A DNA stretch of 64,000 bases. It comes from Trichomonas vaginalis G3. Lineage: Eukaryota; Parabasalia; Trichomonadida; Trichomonadidae. Positions 36,767-45,519 of the stretch are shown piece by piece. Position 1 is the first letter of the stretch, and every line of letters begins with the position of its first letter. The stretch covers positions 13,082,001-13,146,000 of the forward strand of contig NC_067205.1 in the NCBI RefSeq assembly GCF_026262505.1. The letters run 5' to 3'. The notes beneath the pieces were generated by a model. The model saw only the letters and a list, made by a program, of their open reading frames with translations, was not told the DNA's origin and made no database searches. The position numbers and the translations under genes were made by a program.

Positions 36767-37825
36767 TATATTTTTGTCTTTCCAGTACTCCTGCTCTAAT
36801 GGTCCCAGATGTGTTGGCTTTGACTCTCTCAAGTTCTTAGATGGTATAACATCTTCAACGCCTCCTTCATATCTTACTTTATAAGTGTCATCGTTTATGT
36901 TATAGTCAAGTATTTCAATAACCACTCCTCGCTTTGCTTCGTCAATGGTTTCAGCAAGTTTGCCATTACTACTTTCGACTAATTTATGACGAGGGTAAAA
37001 TGCTATGGAGTCGTCGGCAGCTTTTATAAGATATCCATTACCTTGCGTAGAGTCTACGATATAATAATTTCGACTTAACCTTAAACGTTTCTTTGTCAAC
37101 GGTTTGTCGTCAAGAACTACACGAACTTTTGTACCAGGAATGAGGGTAAATTGTGTTGAATTTCTGATATTTTGTGTTTGGCTTCGTTTCTTTTGTATAT
37201 ACTTTTCTTCTTGTTGTTGTGTCATTGAATTTGGTGTATGTCCTGTTGTAGAATGTGTTGAGGAATTATATACTTCGAGAAAATGTTTTATTGTTTCTTC
37301 GGTAAAGTCTCGCTCTTGATTTAAATCTCTGAGCGTTCTTATGAAGCGATTAATGATGCCGAGTATGTTATGGTTATGGTCTTCAGTAGTGTAGTGAGTT
37401 ATGTTATGCTTAATGAGAAATTCTGTGATTTCGTTGCTGAGGTATGCACTGTCTTGGTCTGATGTTAAAGTACTTGGGTTATGTTCTGCTACAAACTTTT
37501 GTAAAACTCTTAACACTTCACGAGTTCCTTTATTTCTCATTATATACGCAAAAGCTTTGCGAGTGTTAACATTTATGAAGATGAGGAATGGTTTATGTCC
37601 TCCTTTTCTGCTTTGAATGAGAGTGTCAAATTGGTATGCGTCAGGAGTGTTGGAGTAAATTGGTAAAAAGTAGTCGTAAGGATTTATTTTTGTTTGATGT
37701 ACAACATTTTTGTTAAAGAACCTTTTCACTTCAGCTCTGTTAGTAAATCCCGAACTCTTTGCAGCTTCATTGAATTTCTTAAATGACCTCCATGGATGTT
37801 GTTCGAATACTTCTTTCAAGCTCAT
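36740..37825 (-). CDS. Retroviral-type integrase with chromodomain (copy 2)
   Basis: It encodes 361 residues. An N-terminal helical region with VKRFFNKNVVHQTKINPYDY is followed by the rve core: YQFDTLIQSRKGGHKPFLIF, PSTLTSDQDSAYLSNEITEF, DHNHNILGIINRFIRTLRDL and STTGHTPNSM. An SH3-like stretch (IPGTKVRVVLDDKPLTKKRL) and a chromodomain-like tail (KRGVVIEILDYNINDDTYKV) come next. Maverick integrases are related to retroviral ones and insert the linear element with a 6-bp duplication, as seen here. The open frame spans the usual length. Confidence 0.88.
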   Translation of the reverse strand: MSLKEVFEQHPWRSFKKFNEAAKSSGFTNRAEVKRFFNKNVVHQTKINPYDYFLPIYSNTPDAYQFDTLIQSRKGGHKPFLIFINVNTRKAFAYIMRNKGTREVLRVLQKFVAEHNPSTLTSDQDSAYLSNEITEFLIKHNITHYTTEDHNHNILGIINRFIRTLRDLNQERDFTEETIKHFLEVYNSSTHSTTGHTPNSMTQQQEEKYIQKKRSQTQNIRNSTQFTLIPGTKVRVVLDDKPLTKKRLRLSRNYYIVDSTQGNGYLIKAADDSIAFYPRHKLVESSNGKLAETIDEAKRGVVIEILDYNINDDTYKVRYEGGVEDVIPSKNLRESKPTHLGPLEQEYWKDKNIPERIRKFF

Positions 37826-37893
37826 TTATGTAAAGTTAAAGATTTCATTGAACGCGGTAAGCCTAGATCCTTTGAGTCAAGGCTCAAGCGAGT

Positions 37894-40095
37894 TCATTGA
37901 ATTCGGTACCATGCGAATACAGTCATAAATGGTGGCATATAATCTTCACCCGAGCCTGTTGAATTTGTTGTGAAAGTGTGTGAATGATTTCCTCCTGGTT
38001 CAGTTGGTCGAAAAGTCTTTTTTGCTGCATGGTTATAATCTGGAGATAAAACGTCATCGCCAGCTTTATATTCTGAGTTGTATAATGGATGGTCTCTTAA
38101 TGAGTGACTATGGTCACCAGAAAAGTTTGTAGTTCCTGTATGAGTGTGCGGTGGAAGGTTTGCTTCTTTAATTTTCTTCGAACCACCTGTTTGCTTTGAA
38201 GAGTTCGCACAATAGAGGAATTTATCTACAATCTGTTCCCACGTACCAAAACCTAAAACACTTGCCGGATTTGTTGAATTCATTGATGTATAAATAGAGC
38301 CTATAGGATATATGGTTTCAAGAATCTGAGTCTTCATTGTTAGAAGTTCATGTTTAACGTTTATAGTTTTATTGCCTTCTACAATATTTATATTGTTTGT
38401 TATTAAACCATTAGGAAAAGTAGGAGGATAAATTCTTTGTTCTTGTACAGTTGCACCGTCTCTTCCTGTTTTTGTTACTATTTCGATGCATGCCTTAATT
38501 TCTTTAATCTTGATTGTTTGAAATTCTTCATGCACGTGCTCTTTATCGGCTTTTCCATTAAGCGCAGCATTTACTTCCGACTTCTTTGCATAATTTTCAT
38601 CTACATAAGTTTTGTCAGCTTTCTTATCTAACATTGCTGGTAGTTCATGTGCTTCAAAGTTTCTGGCATGACCTTCAATATTCCTGCAACTGTTATCTAA
38701 ATTGTTTAGTGTATCTTTTACGCTTGTACTTGGATTCTCTAAAGGTGCACTTGAACCAAGGGTATAGTTCAGTATTATGTCATCAGCTCTAACAGTAGTG
38801 AAGGATTCATGTGTATGGTTTTTGTCTGCTTTGTTGTCTAAAGAAGTTTGAAGTTCATTTATATCGGAGATATTGTGTTTATGAGATTTCAAAACTTTGT
38901 TCGTTGTGTCAAGTTCATTTTTGTCAGCTTTACTTTTAATAGCATCTTCAAAAGTTATTTTTGCCTTAACTCTTAACATAAATCTTGGTTCAACTAATAC
39001 ACCGTTAACAAAGAAGTATGAAGCATAAATTTCAGCGTTATAACCAAATGTTTGTGGTGCTATACCTGTGTCATACTGTACAGTACAGTGTATGTCATAA
39101 CCTTTAGCACGAATGAATTTATATCTTCTTTCATTAACATTTTTCGTCTTCACTTCTTCATCCTGTGTTAAATATCCATGATAGTCCGTTATAATCTGTT
39201 CATCTGAACTTATATAATGAACATGGTTCTTGTCCGCTTTACTATTTAATGTAGCTTGAAGTTCATTTATATCGGAGATATTGTGTTTATGAGATTTCAA
39301 AACTTTGTTCATTGCGTCAAGTTCATTTTTGTCCGCTTTACTATTTAATGTAGCTTGAAGTTCATTTATATCGGAGATATTGTGTTTATGTTCTTTATCT
39401 GCTTTTTCGGCTAATTTCTCTTCTATCTCATTTATTTCAAGTTCATGCCTACCACCACCTCCCGAAGAAGTATTTTTCTTCAGCTCTTGAAGAACGTCCA
39501 CTTCGCCATCTTTGGTGTCAATAATGAGACTTTGAGTTAAAACCTTTCCTGTCTTAATGGATGTTTGTAAAACTTCTTCTTCACCGTGTTCGGGGTCATG
39601 GTCGTCATCATATCTTGTGAAATCAGAGATGTTGTCATACATTAAACATATCTGTCTCAAAAGTTCTGCTATTTGAAACTGGAACGAAAGATATACAGAA
39701 CTTTCATCATCTCCTAAAGTCAAGTCTGCTTTCTTAAGTATTTCTTGAATGTATGCAATGAGAACAGAGTACCTTGGAAAATATTCGAACAATATTTCAT
39801 TAGCTGTTGGTTTTGGTGGTTCTTCTGGAGTTTCTGTTGGAGTTTCTGCATCTCTTGACTTCAATGCTCTTGCTTTCAAAGACCTAAATGTTAGAGCACC
39901 GGGTTTTACAAAGGACTTTATAAATGCTTTAATAGTTCCTGGTAAGTTATTGTTAGCATTAAGTAAGTTCCTTATGCTTCCATCATGTACGTCCATAGCA
40001 CTATGTAAAAAATCTATACTTTTCTTGTAGTCAGCAATAGACTGACTGTGATTTTTTAAAGATTTGTCAATACCTTTAAGCCAATCTTCATGCAT
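37894..40095 (-). CDS. Phage-like tail-fibre protein (copy 2)
   Basis: It encodes up to 733 residues. The N-terminal 210 residues are helical. Three to four repeats of HKHNISDINELQATLNSKAD alternate with larger beta-rich inserts. The end holds a collar-type tip: YPIGSIYTSMNSTNPASVLG, FGTWEQIVDKFLYC, paired His motifs (PPHTHTGT, GDHSHSL, GGNHSHTF) and the closing YMPPFMTVFAWYRIQ. Fibres of this kind trimerise and bind receptors in bacteriophages. Copy 1 has the counterpart at 19686-21552. The next gene upstream, collagen-like, lies 54 bases away in the same direction. Confidence 0.75.
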   Translation of the reverse strand: MHEDWLKGIDKSLKNHSQSIADYKKSIDFLHSAMDVHDGSIRNLLNANNNLPGTIKAFIKSFVKPGALTFRSLKARALKSRDAETPTETPEEPPKPTANEILFEYFPRYSVLIAYIQEILKKADLTLGDDESSVYLSFQFQIAELLRQICLMYDNISDFTRYDDDHDPEHGEEEVLQTSIKTGKVLTQSLIIDTKDGEVDVLQELKKNTSSGGGGRHELEINEIEEKLAEKADKEHKHNISDINELQATLNSKADKNELDAMNKVLKSHKHNISDINELQATLNSKADKNHVHYISSDEQIITDYHGYLTQDEEVKTKNVNERRYKFIRAKGYDIHCTVQYDTGIAPQTFGYNAEIYASYFFVNGVLVEPRFMLRVKAKITFEDAIKSKADKNELDTTNKVLKSHKHNISDINELQTSLDNKADKNHTHESFTTVRADDIILNYTLGSSAPLENPSTSVKDTLNNLDNSCRNIEGHARNFEAHELPAMLDKKADKTYVDENYAKKSEVNAALNGKADKEHVHEEFQTIKIKEIKACIEIVTKTGRDGATVQEQRIYPPTFPNGLITNNINIVEGNKTINVKHELLTMKTQILETIYPIGSIYTSMNSTNPASVLGFGTWEQIVDKFLYCANSSKQTGGSKKIKEANLPPHTHTGTTNFSGDHSHSLRDHPLYNSEYKAGDDVLSPDYNHAAKKTFRPTEPGGNHSHTFTTNSTGSGEDYMPPFMTVFAWYRIQ

Positions 40096-40149
40096 GTCTG
40101 ATACTGAGCCAAGAATATCATTTGCTTCCTTTAGTGTATTTTGTGCTTC

Positions 40150-40923
40150 TCATAAAGTATCCAATCCCGTACGTGCATTGTTTGCTATACGTCTTACAGT
40201 ATCTATTTGACTCCTTGTTTCTTGCATCCAACCAGATAAAGTTTTAATAGTATCAGAACCATTTGAAATGAAGTTCAAAGCATTTTTAACGTCATCTAAA
40301 GCTTCTTCACCAAGTACTGCCCATATCTTTCCGATTTGGTATTGAAGAACTCCATATGAAGCAGCTGTTAAACCAGTATTTATAAGGTCCCATATCCATG
40401 ATTTAGCAGTTTTTCCATCCTTTCCATCCTTTCCATCCAAACCGTTTTCGCCTTGAGGTCCTTGTATTCCTTGTGGTCCTTGTGGTCCGGTGTCACCCTT
40501 CTCTCCTTTCAGTTCATCTTTATGTTCGTTATAATATTCTAATGTCATAAGGTGTACATCATTACTGCTACCAGCAACGCCGAGAATTTGTTTCTCATTC
40601 ATGACTAAATTCTTTAGGCATTTAATGTTGTCGTCAAATCGAAAGCTCTTTAACAATTCAATGAGAACATTCAGTACTTTCACTAATGAGGCATCTACTG
40701 TTGAATTTATATATTGCACCGTTCCTTCATTTATGATGGGAACCTTGCTTGTTGTAATGAATGGGTCATAAGTGTTAAAAGTATCGAAATCAATGACTTT
40801 TTTAGTTTTTCCATCGTCAATGACTAAATCATTGCCTTCAATGGTTAAAGTTGAGTTTTCGTTTACTAGTTCATGTGCTCTTCTTGCTTCATTTGTTTCA
40901 TACGCATATGCAGCAATAGTCAT
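40150..40923 (-). CDS. Collagen-like fibre protein
   Basis: It encodes 257 residues. A beta-rich head (ENSTLTIEGNDLVIDDGKTK) is followed by helices. About ten Gly-X-Y triplets lie near residues 140-171 (GEKGDTGPQGPQGIQGPQGE), the signature of a triple helix. A coiled coil closes the protein (ETRSQIDTVRRIANNARTGL). Collagen-like triplets are common in phage and giant-virus fibres, where they trimerise the shaft. Together with 37894-40095 it probably builds the spike. It is divergent from the minor capsid gene by 17 bases. Confidence 0.7.
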   Translation of the reverse strand: MTIAAYAYETNEARRAHELVNENSTLTIEGNDLVIDDGKTKKVIDFDTFNTYDPFITTSKVPIINEGTVQYINSTVDASLVKVLNVLIELLKSFRFDDNIKCLKNLVMNEKQILGVAGSSNDVHLMTLEYYNEHKDELKGEKGDTGPQGPQGIQGPQGENGLDGKDGKDGKTAKSWIWDLINTGLTAASYGVLQYQIGKIWAVLGEEALDDVKNALNFISNGSDTIKTLSGWMQETRSQIDTVRRIANNARTGLDTL

Positions 40924-40940
40924 ATTTTAATGAGAATAAA

Positions 40941-41721
40941 ATGTTGTTCTATTTGCAAAGTACAGACCCAAACGAATACGGGACAGTAAAGCTACAAACA
41001 AACTTAGGTCTTCAGAATGAAGCGCTTGCTTTCAGAGTTGTTGACTTTAATACTATTGCTTCATTCGTTATAACTGACGAAACAGATTTCATGGAGCTTG
41101 AAATAGATGGAAAGAAGCATGAAATAAGATTTCACAATAATGTAGAATATAAGATGGAAACATTAGCTGGAGTGTTAAATGCTCTCATAAATACTACAAT
41201 AAACAAGGATAACGAAGAAAACTTAATGAATGTTAAACTTATTGCAGGAGTTTTGAAGTTCAGTTATGCGAAGGAGTTTAAGATAACACGAATGAGTCAT
41301 AGAGTTCAATTGCTTCTGGGAGCATACCACCATATGACATTTCCTTTGAAAAGTGTTGACAAAACGATTGAGATGAAATCCGTTCCATACGTATGTTATG
41401 GCAATTGTTTGTACATTGAGTCAAAAATAGCTAATGTCACAGGTATTTCAGGAGTTAATAGTAAAGGTTCAGTAGAATATAAGTCTTTCTGTTATGAAAG
41501 TAAATTCAATGTTCATTCCAAACGTTCCTGTCATAGTAACTCATTTAGGTAAATGGGTTCGCATTAGTCCTCATAATTTGAAAGACATGCAATTCAGACT
41601 AGTTGACTTTCAAGGCGAGCCCGTAGTACTGAAGGCACCAGTGCGAATGACTGTTGAAGTTGACTTTTTAGAAAATATTAAATGCAACAGCTTACAAGAG
41701 AACTCAGAGCTAAAAATATAA
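40941..41721 (+). pseudogene. Putative Maverick minor capsid protein remnant (copy 2)
   Basis: The product is beta-rich: VKLQTNLGLQNEALAFRVVD, LEIDGKKHEIRFHNNVEYKM, HRVQLLLGAYHHM, then PNVPVIVTHLGKWVRISPHN and MQFRLVDFQGEPVVLKAPVR. The last block has the LVDxxGxPV pattern of jelly-roll virion proteins in several Polintons. It matches 7188-7982 of copy 1 in layout. It is divergent from the fibre genes. It looks broken. Confidence 0.5.
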
Positions 41722-41951
41722 AGTATGAATGTTATGTATTAGGGCATGAACTTTGGTTGTTGCTGTTTGATGAAACAAATGAGTTAGTTATGTCAGTCAA
41801 GAGAACAGAAAAAGGCGTCAAAGGCGCCGAGCGCAAAGCGCTATATTGTGTTAGTGAAAACTGCACCAAGTCAATAAGATTAGGTTTGCATTATGAAGAT
41901 GAGTTCGATACTGTTGAAGAAGTTTTGGATAGATATTACAAATTGCTTTAA
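41682..41951 (+). CDS. Small Maverick protein (89 aa) carrying a GC palindrome
   Basis: It encodes MQQLTRELRAKNIKYECYVL and HELWLLLFDETNELVMSVKR, then a segment contributed by a GC-rich palindrome (KGVKGAERKALY) and an acidic end (EDEFDTVEEVLDRYYKLL). It overlaps the end of the minor capsid gene by 40 bases and is convergent with the next gene, overlapping by four. Its fold is not recognised. Confidence 0.45.
   Translation: MQQLTRELRAKNIKYECYVLGHELWLLLFDETNELVMSVKRTEKGVKGAERKALYCVSENCTKSIRLGLHYEDEFDTVEEVLDRYYKLL
41830..41842. repeat. GC-rich palindrome AGCGCAAAGCGCT
   Basis: This is a perfect five-base-arm hairpin with an AAA loop, preceded by GGCGCCG. It lies in frame within the gene at 41682-41951. 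It resembles, in shape and setting, the palindromes at 33021-33033 and 44881-44891. Confidence 0.5.
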
Positions 41952-42447
41952 TTTACTAAAACATATTTCAAACAAAGCTTATAGTAAGTAGATAGTTTTG
42001 TATACTCGTTCGAATATTTATACTTAAACTCAACTCCTGGAGTACCTGGTGTTTCAATGATGCGGATGTTACCTATTTTCATGAATATTGGAGTTTGACC
42101 ACAGCATTCGATTTCAGGGTCGAGATAGTCAATGACACATTGCTTTCCTGTTATTCGTGATATAATATTTTCAAGGTCCTCCTTTGTTAGAATTATTTGG
42201 TTCTTACTTATAAGATTTGTCAAAAGCTTCTTATCGTCTTTGAGTAAAATTGTTTGTATAACTGAAGAAGGTAATGGTCTACGTTATCTGAAGGATTTGT
42301 TTGAACATTTGTGTAAGGGTTGTCGTTGGCTTCTCTTGAAAGAACTTGGTCCAGTGGTGGATACTCTAACTTAACATCTGATGTAGCGTTAGCGTTTGAA
42401 GCTGTGTTTAAATTCACCGACTTAAGATCTGGTTCTTTTTCTTTCAA
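41948..42447 (-). pseudogene. Maverick small protein with CCG motif (copy 2)
   Basis: The first part is an Asn/Asp-rich arm (MKEKEPDLKSVNLNTASNAN). The second carries TKEDLENIISRITGKQCVID, LDPEIECCGQTPIFMKIGN and VEFKYKYSNEYTKLSTYYKL. The Cys-Cys-Gly and its surroundings match the copy 1 gene at 6604-7183, which also has an N-terminal arm. Function is unknown. It may be broken or be two overlapping genes. Confidence 0.5.
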
Positions 42448-42468
42448 ACACTCGAACTATAGTTCTTT

Positions 42469-42987
42469 ATGACAATATTGTTTGTCGTTCGTGAGTCAAC
42501 ATTTGATGTTGGTTCAATTGGAACATTAACGGCACCAGCTAAGATGGATTTGCTTCTCATTTCATATAGAATAAAAACCTTTTATATGTATGAAATGAAC
42601 AATATACTCGACAAGGGTTTGAATGTAAAGCTAACGAATGAAAATATTGTTGAATTCACTGAGACAGGAGCTGTGTATAAAGATGTAGAACTACTGAACA
42701 AAAGAGCTAAGGGAAGAAGCAGGAATATGAACAAAGGGTGGAAGCCTATAAAAATTTATGTCAATGATGGCTCAGGAGGTTCAAACATAAAGTATGCAGA
42801 AAGTTATAGAGTTTATGCTCTCAAAGGTGAAAAGCCTTCATTTAAGAACAGCTATTCTAACGCATATCCTCAAAAGCTAACGGATGGGGAAGTGGATGAT
42901 ATGAATGACAGCAAAAATATTAACAGAAATGGCGACAGAGATGCATGGAATTTGTTTACCATCAGTCAATTGAAGGTTAAACTTTAA
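42469..42987 (+). CDS. Hypothetical Maverick protein (172 aa)
   Basis: It encodes MTILFVVRESTFDVGSIGTL and APAKMDLLLISYRIKTFYMY, then a basic middle (LLNKRAKGRSRNMNKGWKPI) and a Gly/Ser/Asn-rich tail ending DAWNLFTISQLKVKL. It is divergent from the CCG gene (21 bases) and overlaps the end of the ATPase gene by four bases. No family is recognised; it is probably a small virion or assembly protein. Confidence 0.45.
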   Translation: MTILFVVRESTFDVGSIGTLTAPAKMDLLLISYRIKTFYMYEMNNILDKGLNVKLTNENIVEFTETGAVYKDVELLNKRAKGRSRNMNKGWKPIKIYVNDGSGGSNIKYAESYRVYALKGEKPSFKNSYSNAYPQKLTDGEVDDMNDSKNINRNGDRDAWNLFTISQLKVKL

Positions 42988-43871
42988 AACAATGTTGGTC
43001 GTTCCCATGGAATATTTTTGACTTTAATGGTATTAGTCATGATATGAATCTCAAGGTATGAACGAGGAGAGATGAGAGACTTATATGCTTCCCAAATTTC
43101 TTCAAAAGGTAATGTTATACCTGACTGTTTCCAAATGAGTTCAATATCATAGCGTGAGAAACCTTGAAAGATAACGAAGTCAGTTATGAGACGTTTTATG
43201 TTTAAAGCAAGGAAACGCCATGTTTGCATAAGTATTGCTACAGTTAAATGGTAATGTCTGACTTTAGTAATGATGTTAGCTAATGGTGAGTCAGGCTTTG
43301 ACACTAAACCTTTTCCGGCGAAGTCGTCACAAACGAGCAGAGTGTTTGAAGGATACTTTTTGAAGGGGTATTTTGAAAGTTTTGATAGAATGTAGTTTGT
43401 CAGTCGTTTCATATCGTAAACTCCTGAGTATTGACGTAAGTGGTGTTTGTCAATAATTCTTTCCATCTCTTCTGAAGTCTTTTGCATTCCTGACTGTATG
43501 AACTCTACAATAGCATAATATTTTCTCTTACGTCGAATGTAACGTTGAAGAAATTCAATGAGTTCGCTATCTGGAACTTTAACGACAGATGCTTGAACTT
43601 TACTCATGAATGTTTTCGCTGTTGAATCCATAGAGTCTGAAGTTGCTGATATAATGATTTGGTCATAGTAAGAGTCGTTTCCTAAACGCTCTGTTATGAG
43701 TATATGACGAATGAGGTTAAATGTCTTACCTGAACCCATCTTTCCACAATAGAAATACACACCATTTGAACAGAATTCATAATCTTTGCTGAAAGGAAGA
43801 ATAAGAGAAGAGTTAAGTTTGTCTGTAGTTTCATTCATGTCTTCATCTACGTCATGTATTAAATGCTTCAT
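42984..43871 (-). CDS. Genome-packaging ATPase (FtsK-HerA type, copy 2)
   Basis: It encodes 295 residues. Walker A is CGKMGSGKT near residue 41 and Walker B is LLVCDDFAG near residue 177. Between them is the helical insert RRKRKYYAIVEFIQSGMQKT that aligns with RRVLKYNAINEYINSKFKD of copy 1. Downstream, TVAILMQTWRFLALNIKRLI and TDFVIFQGFSRYDIEL match as well. It would load element DNA into a capsid. The frame looks whole. It is divergent from 43888 with only 16 bases between starts, so their promoters must overlap. Confidence 0.85.
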   Translation of the reverse strand: MKHLIHDVDEDMNETTDKLNSSLILPFSKDYEFCSNGVYFYCGKMGSGKTFNLIRHILITERLGNDSYYDQIIISATSDSMDSTAKTFMSKVQASVVKVPDSELIEFLQRYIRRKRKYYAIVEFIQSGMQKTSEEMERIIDKHHLRQYSGVYDMKRLTNYILSKLSKYPFKKYPSNTLLVCDDFAGKGLVSKPDSPLANIITKVRHYHLTVAILMQTWRFLALNIKRLITDFVIFQGFSRYDIELIWKQSGITLPFEEIWEAYKSLISPRSYLEIHIMTNTIKVKNIPWERPTLF

Positions 43872-43887
43872 TTTATCTCCATTAAAA

Positions 43888-44769
43888 ATGCAAGTCAGAA
43901 ATATTCAGAACATAGCACCGAGTCTAACTGACAAGAGTATAAAGATATACTATGAACACGTTATGATGAAACCAACCAAAATTCAAGAAAGTCAGTATAC
44001 TTATGAATATCCAAGACACTGGGTAGAGTATGTAGGAGGTGAGAAAGCTATTGAAATAAGACAAGTTAGAAGTATTCCAGCAGGAAGGACAATATTATTG
44101 AAGAACTTTAATGTTTTGAGATATAATGATGAAACAAAGAAGCAAGATAGTTTCCCTGTTGCTGTGTATGTGAACTTAGATACAGGAGATGACATGAAAG
44201 TTTTTAACACAAAGCTTCAAACGGTATTGAAAGAACAACTTATAGCAGAAGGACACCCATTACCTTCAGAAGTTACCATAGCATATAATTTTGAAACAAA
44301 TGCAATAGATTTTAAAATCGTCTCTGCAAAGAAGTCAGGTTTTACATTTAATGAAGCAGATGTATATTCGAATGAAAACTTCAAAGCTATTGCATGGTTA
44401 GATAATGACGATTGCTTTAAGAAAATATTTAAATTCAGTGACTCAAAGATGTCAATAGATGACCTTCGTGGAATGTTACCATCGACGTTTACAGTTGAAG
44501 GTTCAGCAGGATTGCTTACAAGATTGTCAATTGGTGGCGTTTGGTCTCGTGAGAACATTGTTATAAAATCCAGTATAAGTGAATTTGCTGAAGAATCTAT
44601 ATTATGTCTTTCAAACTACATGTATTCGCCACCGAAGCATTATAGTATAACAAACTTTGTCAGTAAGTTTAACATAAGACTTGTCGAACCTTCTTCAATG
44701 AAAGATGTTGTGCTACCTAAAGATGGAAAGGATGGACTCATTATTGAGATGATTTTAATAGCATATTAA
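43888..44769 (+). CDS. Maverick structural protein, YPRHWVEY/DGKD family
   Basis: It has about 293 residues from the ATG at 43888; the frame is open further upstream but that overlaps the ATPase gene. Landmarks are YTYEYPRHWVEYVGGEKAIE, IRQVRSIPAGRTILLKNFNV, then ESILCLSNYMYSPPKHYSIT and the end VVLPKDGKDGLIIEMILIAY. It is homologous in layout to 28397-29276 of the same element and 21571-22419 of copy 1. Its stop overlaps the next start. It looks whole; the role is unknown, probably virion. Confidence 0.55.
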   Translation: MQVRNIQNIAPSLTDKSIKIYYEHVMMKPTKIQESQYTYEYPRHWVEYVGGEKAIEIRQVRSIPAGRTILLKNFNVLRYNDETKKQDSFPVAVYVNLDTGDDMKVFNTKLQTVLKEQLIAEGHPLPSEVTIAYNFETNAIDFKIVSAKKSGFTFNEADVYSNENFKAIAWLDNDDCFKKIFKFSDSKMSIDDLRGMLPSTFTVEGSAGLLTRLSIGGVWSRENIVIKSSISEFAEESILCLSNYMYSPPKHYSITNFVSKFNIRLVEPSSMKDVVLPKDGKDGLIIEMILIAY

Positions 44770-44994
44770 ATGAGCTTGTTCTTGAAGGTCATTCATGATG
44801 AAATAACTGTTGTAGAAGATGTTAGCAATTGTTCAGACATTTTGAAGCGTATAGATGATATAAGAAAGAAGTTAGATAGACCGCAAAGCGGTGAGGACGA
44901 AGCCCGTGAGAACGCTTATGTTTCATTGACTTTCTCCAGTAACGAGAACTTTTATGAGATAATATTGAAGAGAGATGATTTTAATATGGTGTAA
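44770..44994 (+). CDS. Small Maverick protein (74 aa) with palindrome-derived insert
   Basis: It encodes MSLFLKVIHDEITVVEDVSN, a helix (CSDILKRIDDIRKKLD), the palindrome-derived RPQSGEDEAREN, and LTFSSNENFYEIILKRDDFN. It is tightly packed between its neighbours: it starts directly after the previous stop and ends at the next ATG. The foreign-looking insert lies at a predicted loop. Family unknown. Confidence 0.5.
   Translation: MSLFLKVIHDEITVVEDVSNCSDILKRIDDIRKKLDRPQSGEDEARENAYVSLTFSSNENFYEIILKRDDFNMV
44880..44908. repeat. GC-rich palindrome inside the gene at 44770-44994
   Basis: CCGCAAAGCGG (44881-44891) is followed by TGAGGACGAAGCCCGTG. The order (hairpin, then GAGGACGAAGYCC) matches the complement of the 33008-33033 copy almost base for base. 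Both copies are read in the same phase, giving PQ(S/R)GEDE. Confidence 0.75.
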
Positions 44995-45519
44995 ATGGTA
45001 GCTTGGGCAGCTTTAGGCGCAATGGGAACAAAAGCATTAGCATTTGGAGCAAAAGCACTTGGAGCTTATGACGCAGTAAATAAAATGAGTGGAGGAAGGG
45101 TTTCAAAGACATTAGATGCAAATAAAGGAAAGATTGGAGGCTGGGTTGCAAAGAAGTTAAGATTAAATAAAATAGGGCTCATAAATAAAGCATCCAATTT
45201 GGTTGCGACTGAGTCAGAAAATGCTTTAGGAAAGGACGATGAGTTTGCAAAACACACAAAAGACATTAATGACCAGATGAAAGGTGAAACAATGCATTTA
45301 AATAGATTCTATGGAACTAAAGAAAATGTTTCTTCTCCACCAGCGGTTTATCCATACGGACCTTATGGAATGTATGGAAACCCTTATGAACGACCATTTG
45401 ACCCATTGACTGGTGGAAGTAATTGGTATCATTATGGACGAAGAAGAAAGACAGTCAAGTTGGAGACAGACGTGAAGAAAGCAACTAAAAAGAAACCAAG
45501 GAAGAGAGTTATAAAGTAA
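44995..45519 (+). CDS. Gly/Ala-rich Maverick virion-type protein
   Basis: It encodes 174 residues. The N-terminus (MVAWAALGAMGTKALAFGAK) is an amphipathic Gly/Ala-rich segment like those at 18713 and 22666 of copy 1. The middle is helical (LGKDDEFAKHTKDINDQMKG). The tail is Tyr/Pro/Gly-rich (PYGPYGMYGNPYERPFDPLT) and ends in a Lys/Arg cluster (KKATKKKPRKRVIK) suited to DNA binding. Its last codons lie in the terminal repeat. A combined core or membrane-active role is possible. Confidence 0.5.
   Translation: MVAWAALGAMGTKALAFGAKALGAYDAVNKMSGGRVSKTLDANKGKIGGWVAKKLRLNKIGLINKASNLVATESENALGKDDEFAKHTKDINDQMKGETMHLNRFYGTKENVSSPPAVYPYGPYGMYGNPYERPFDPLTGGSNWYHYGRRRKTVKLETDVKKATKKKPRKRVIK

Noticed and set aside
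40150-40923. Host collagen gene
   Set aside because: The triplet run is short, and the gene lies between fibre and capsid genes inside a bounded Maverick, so a virus-type fibre shaft is the better reading.
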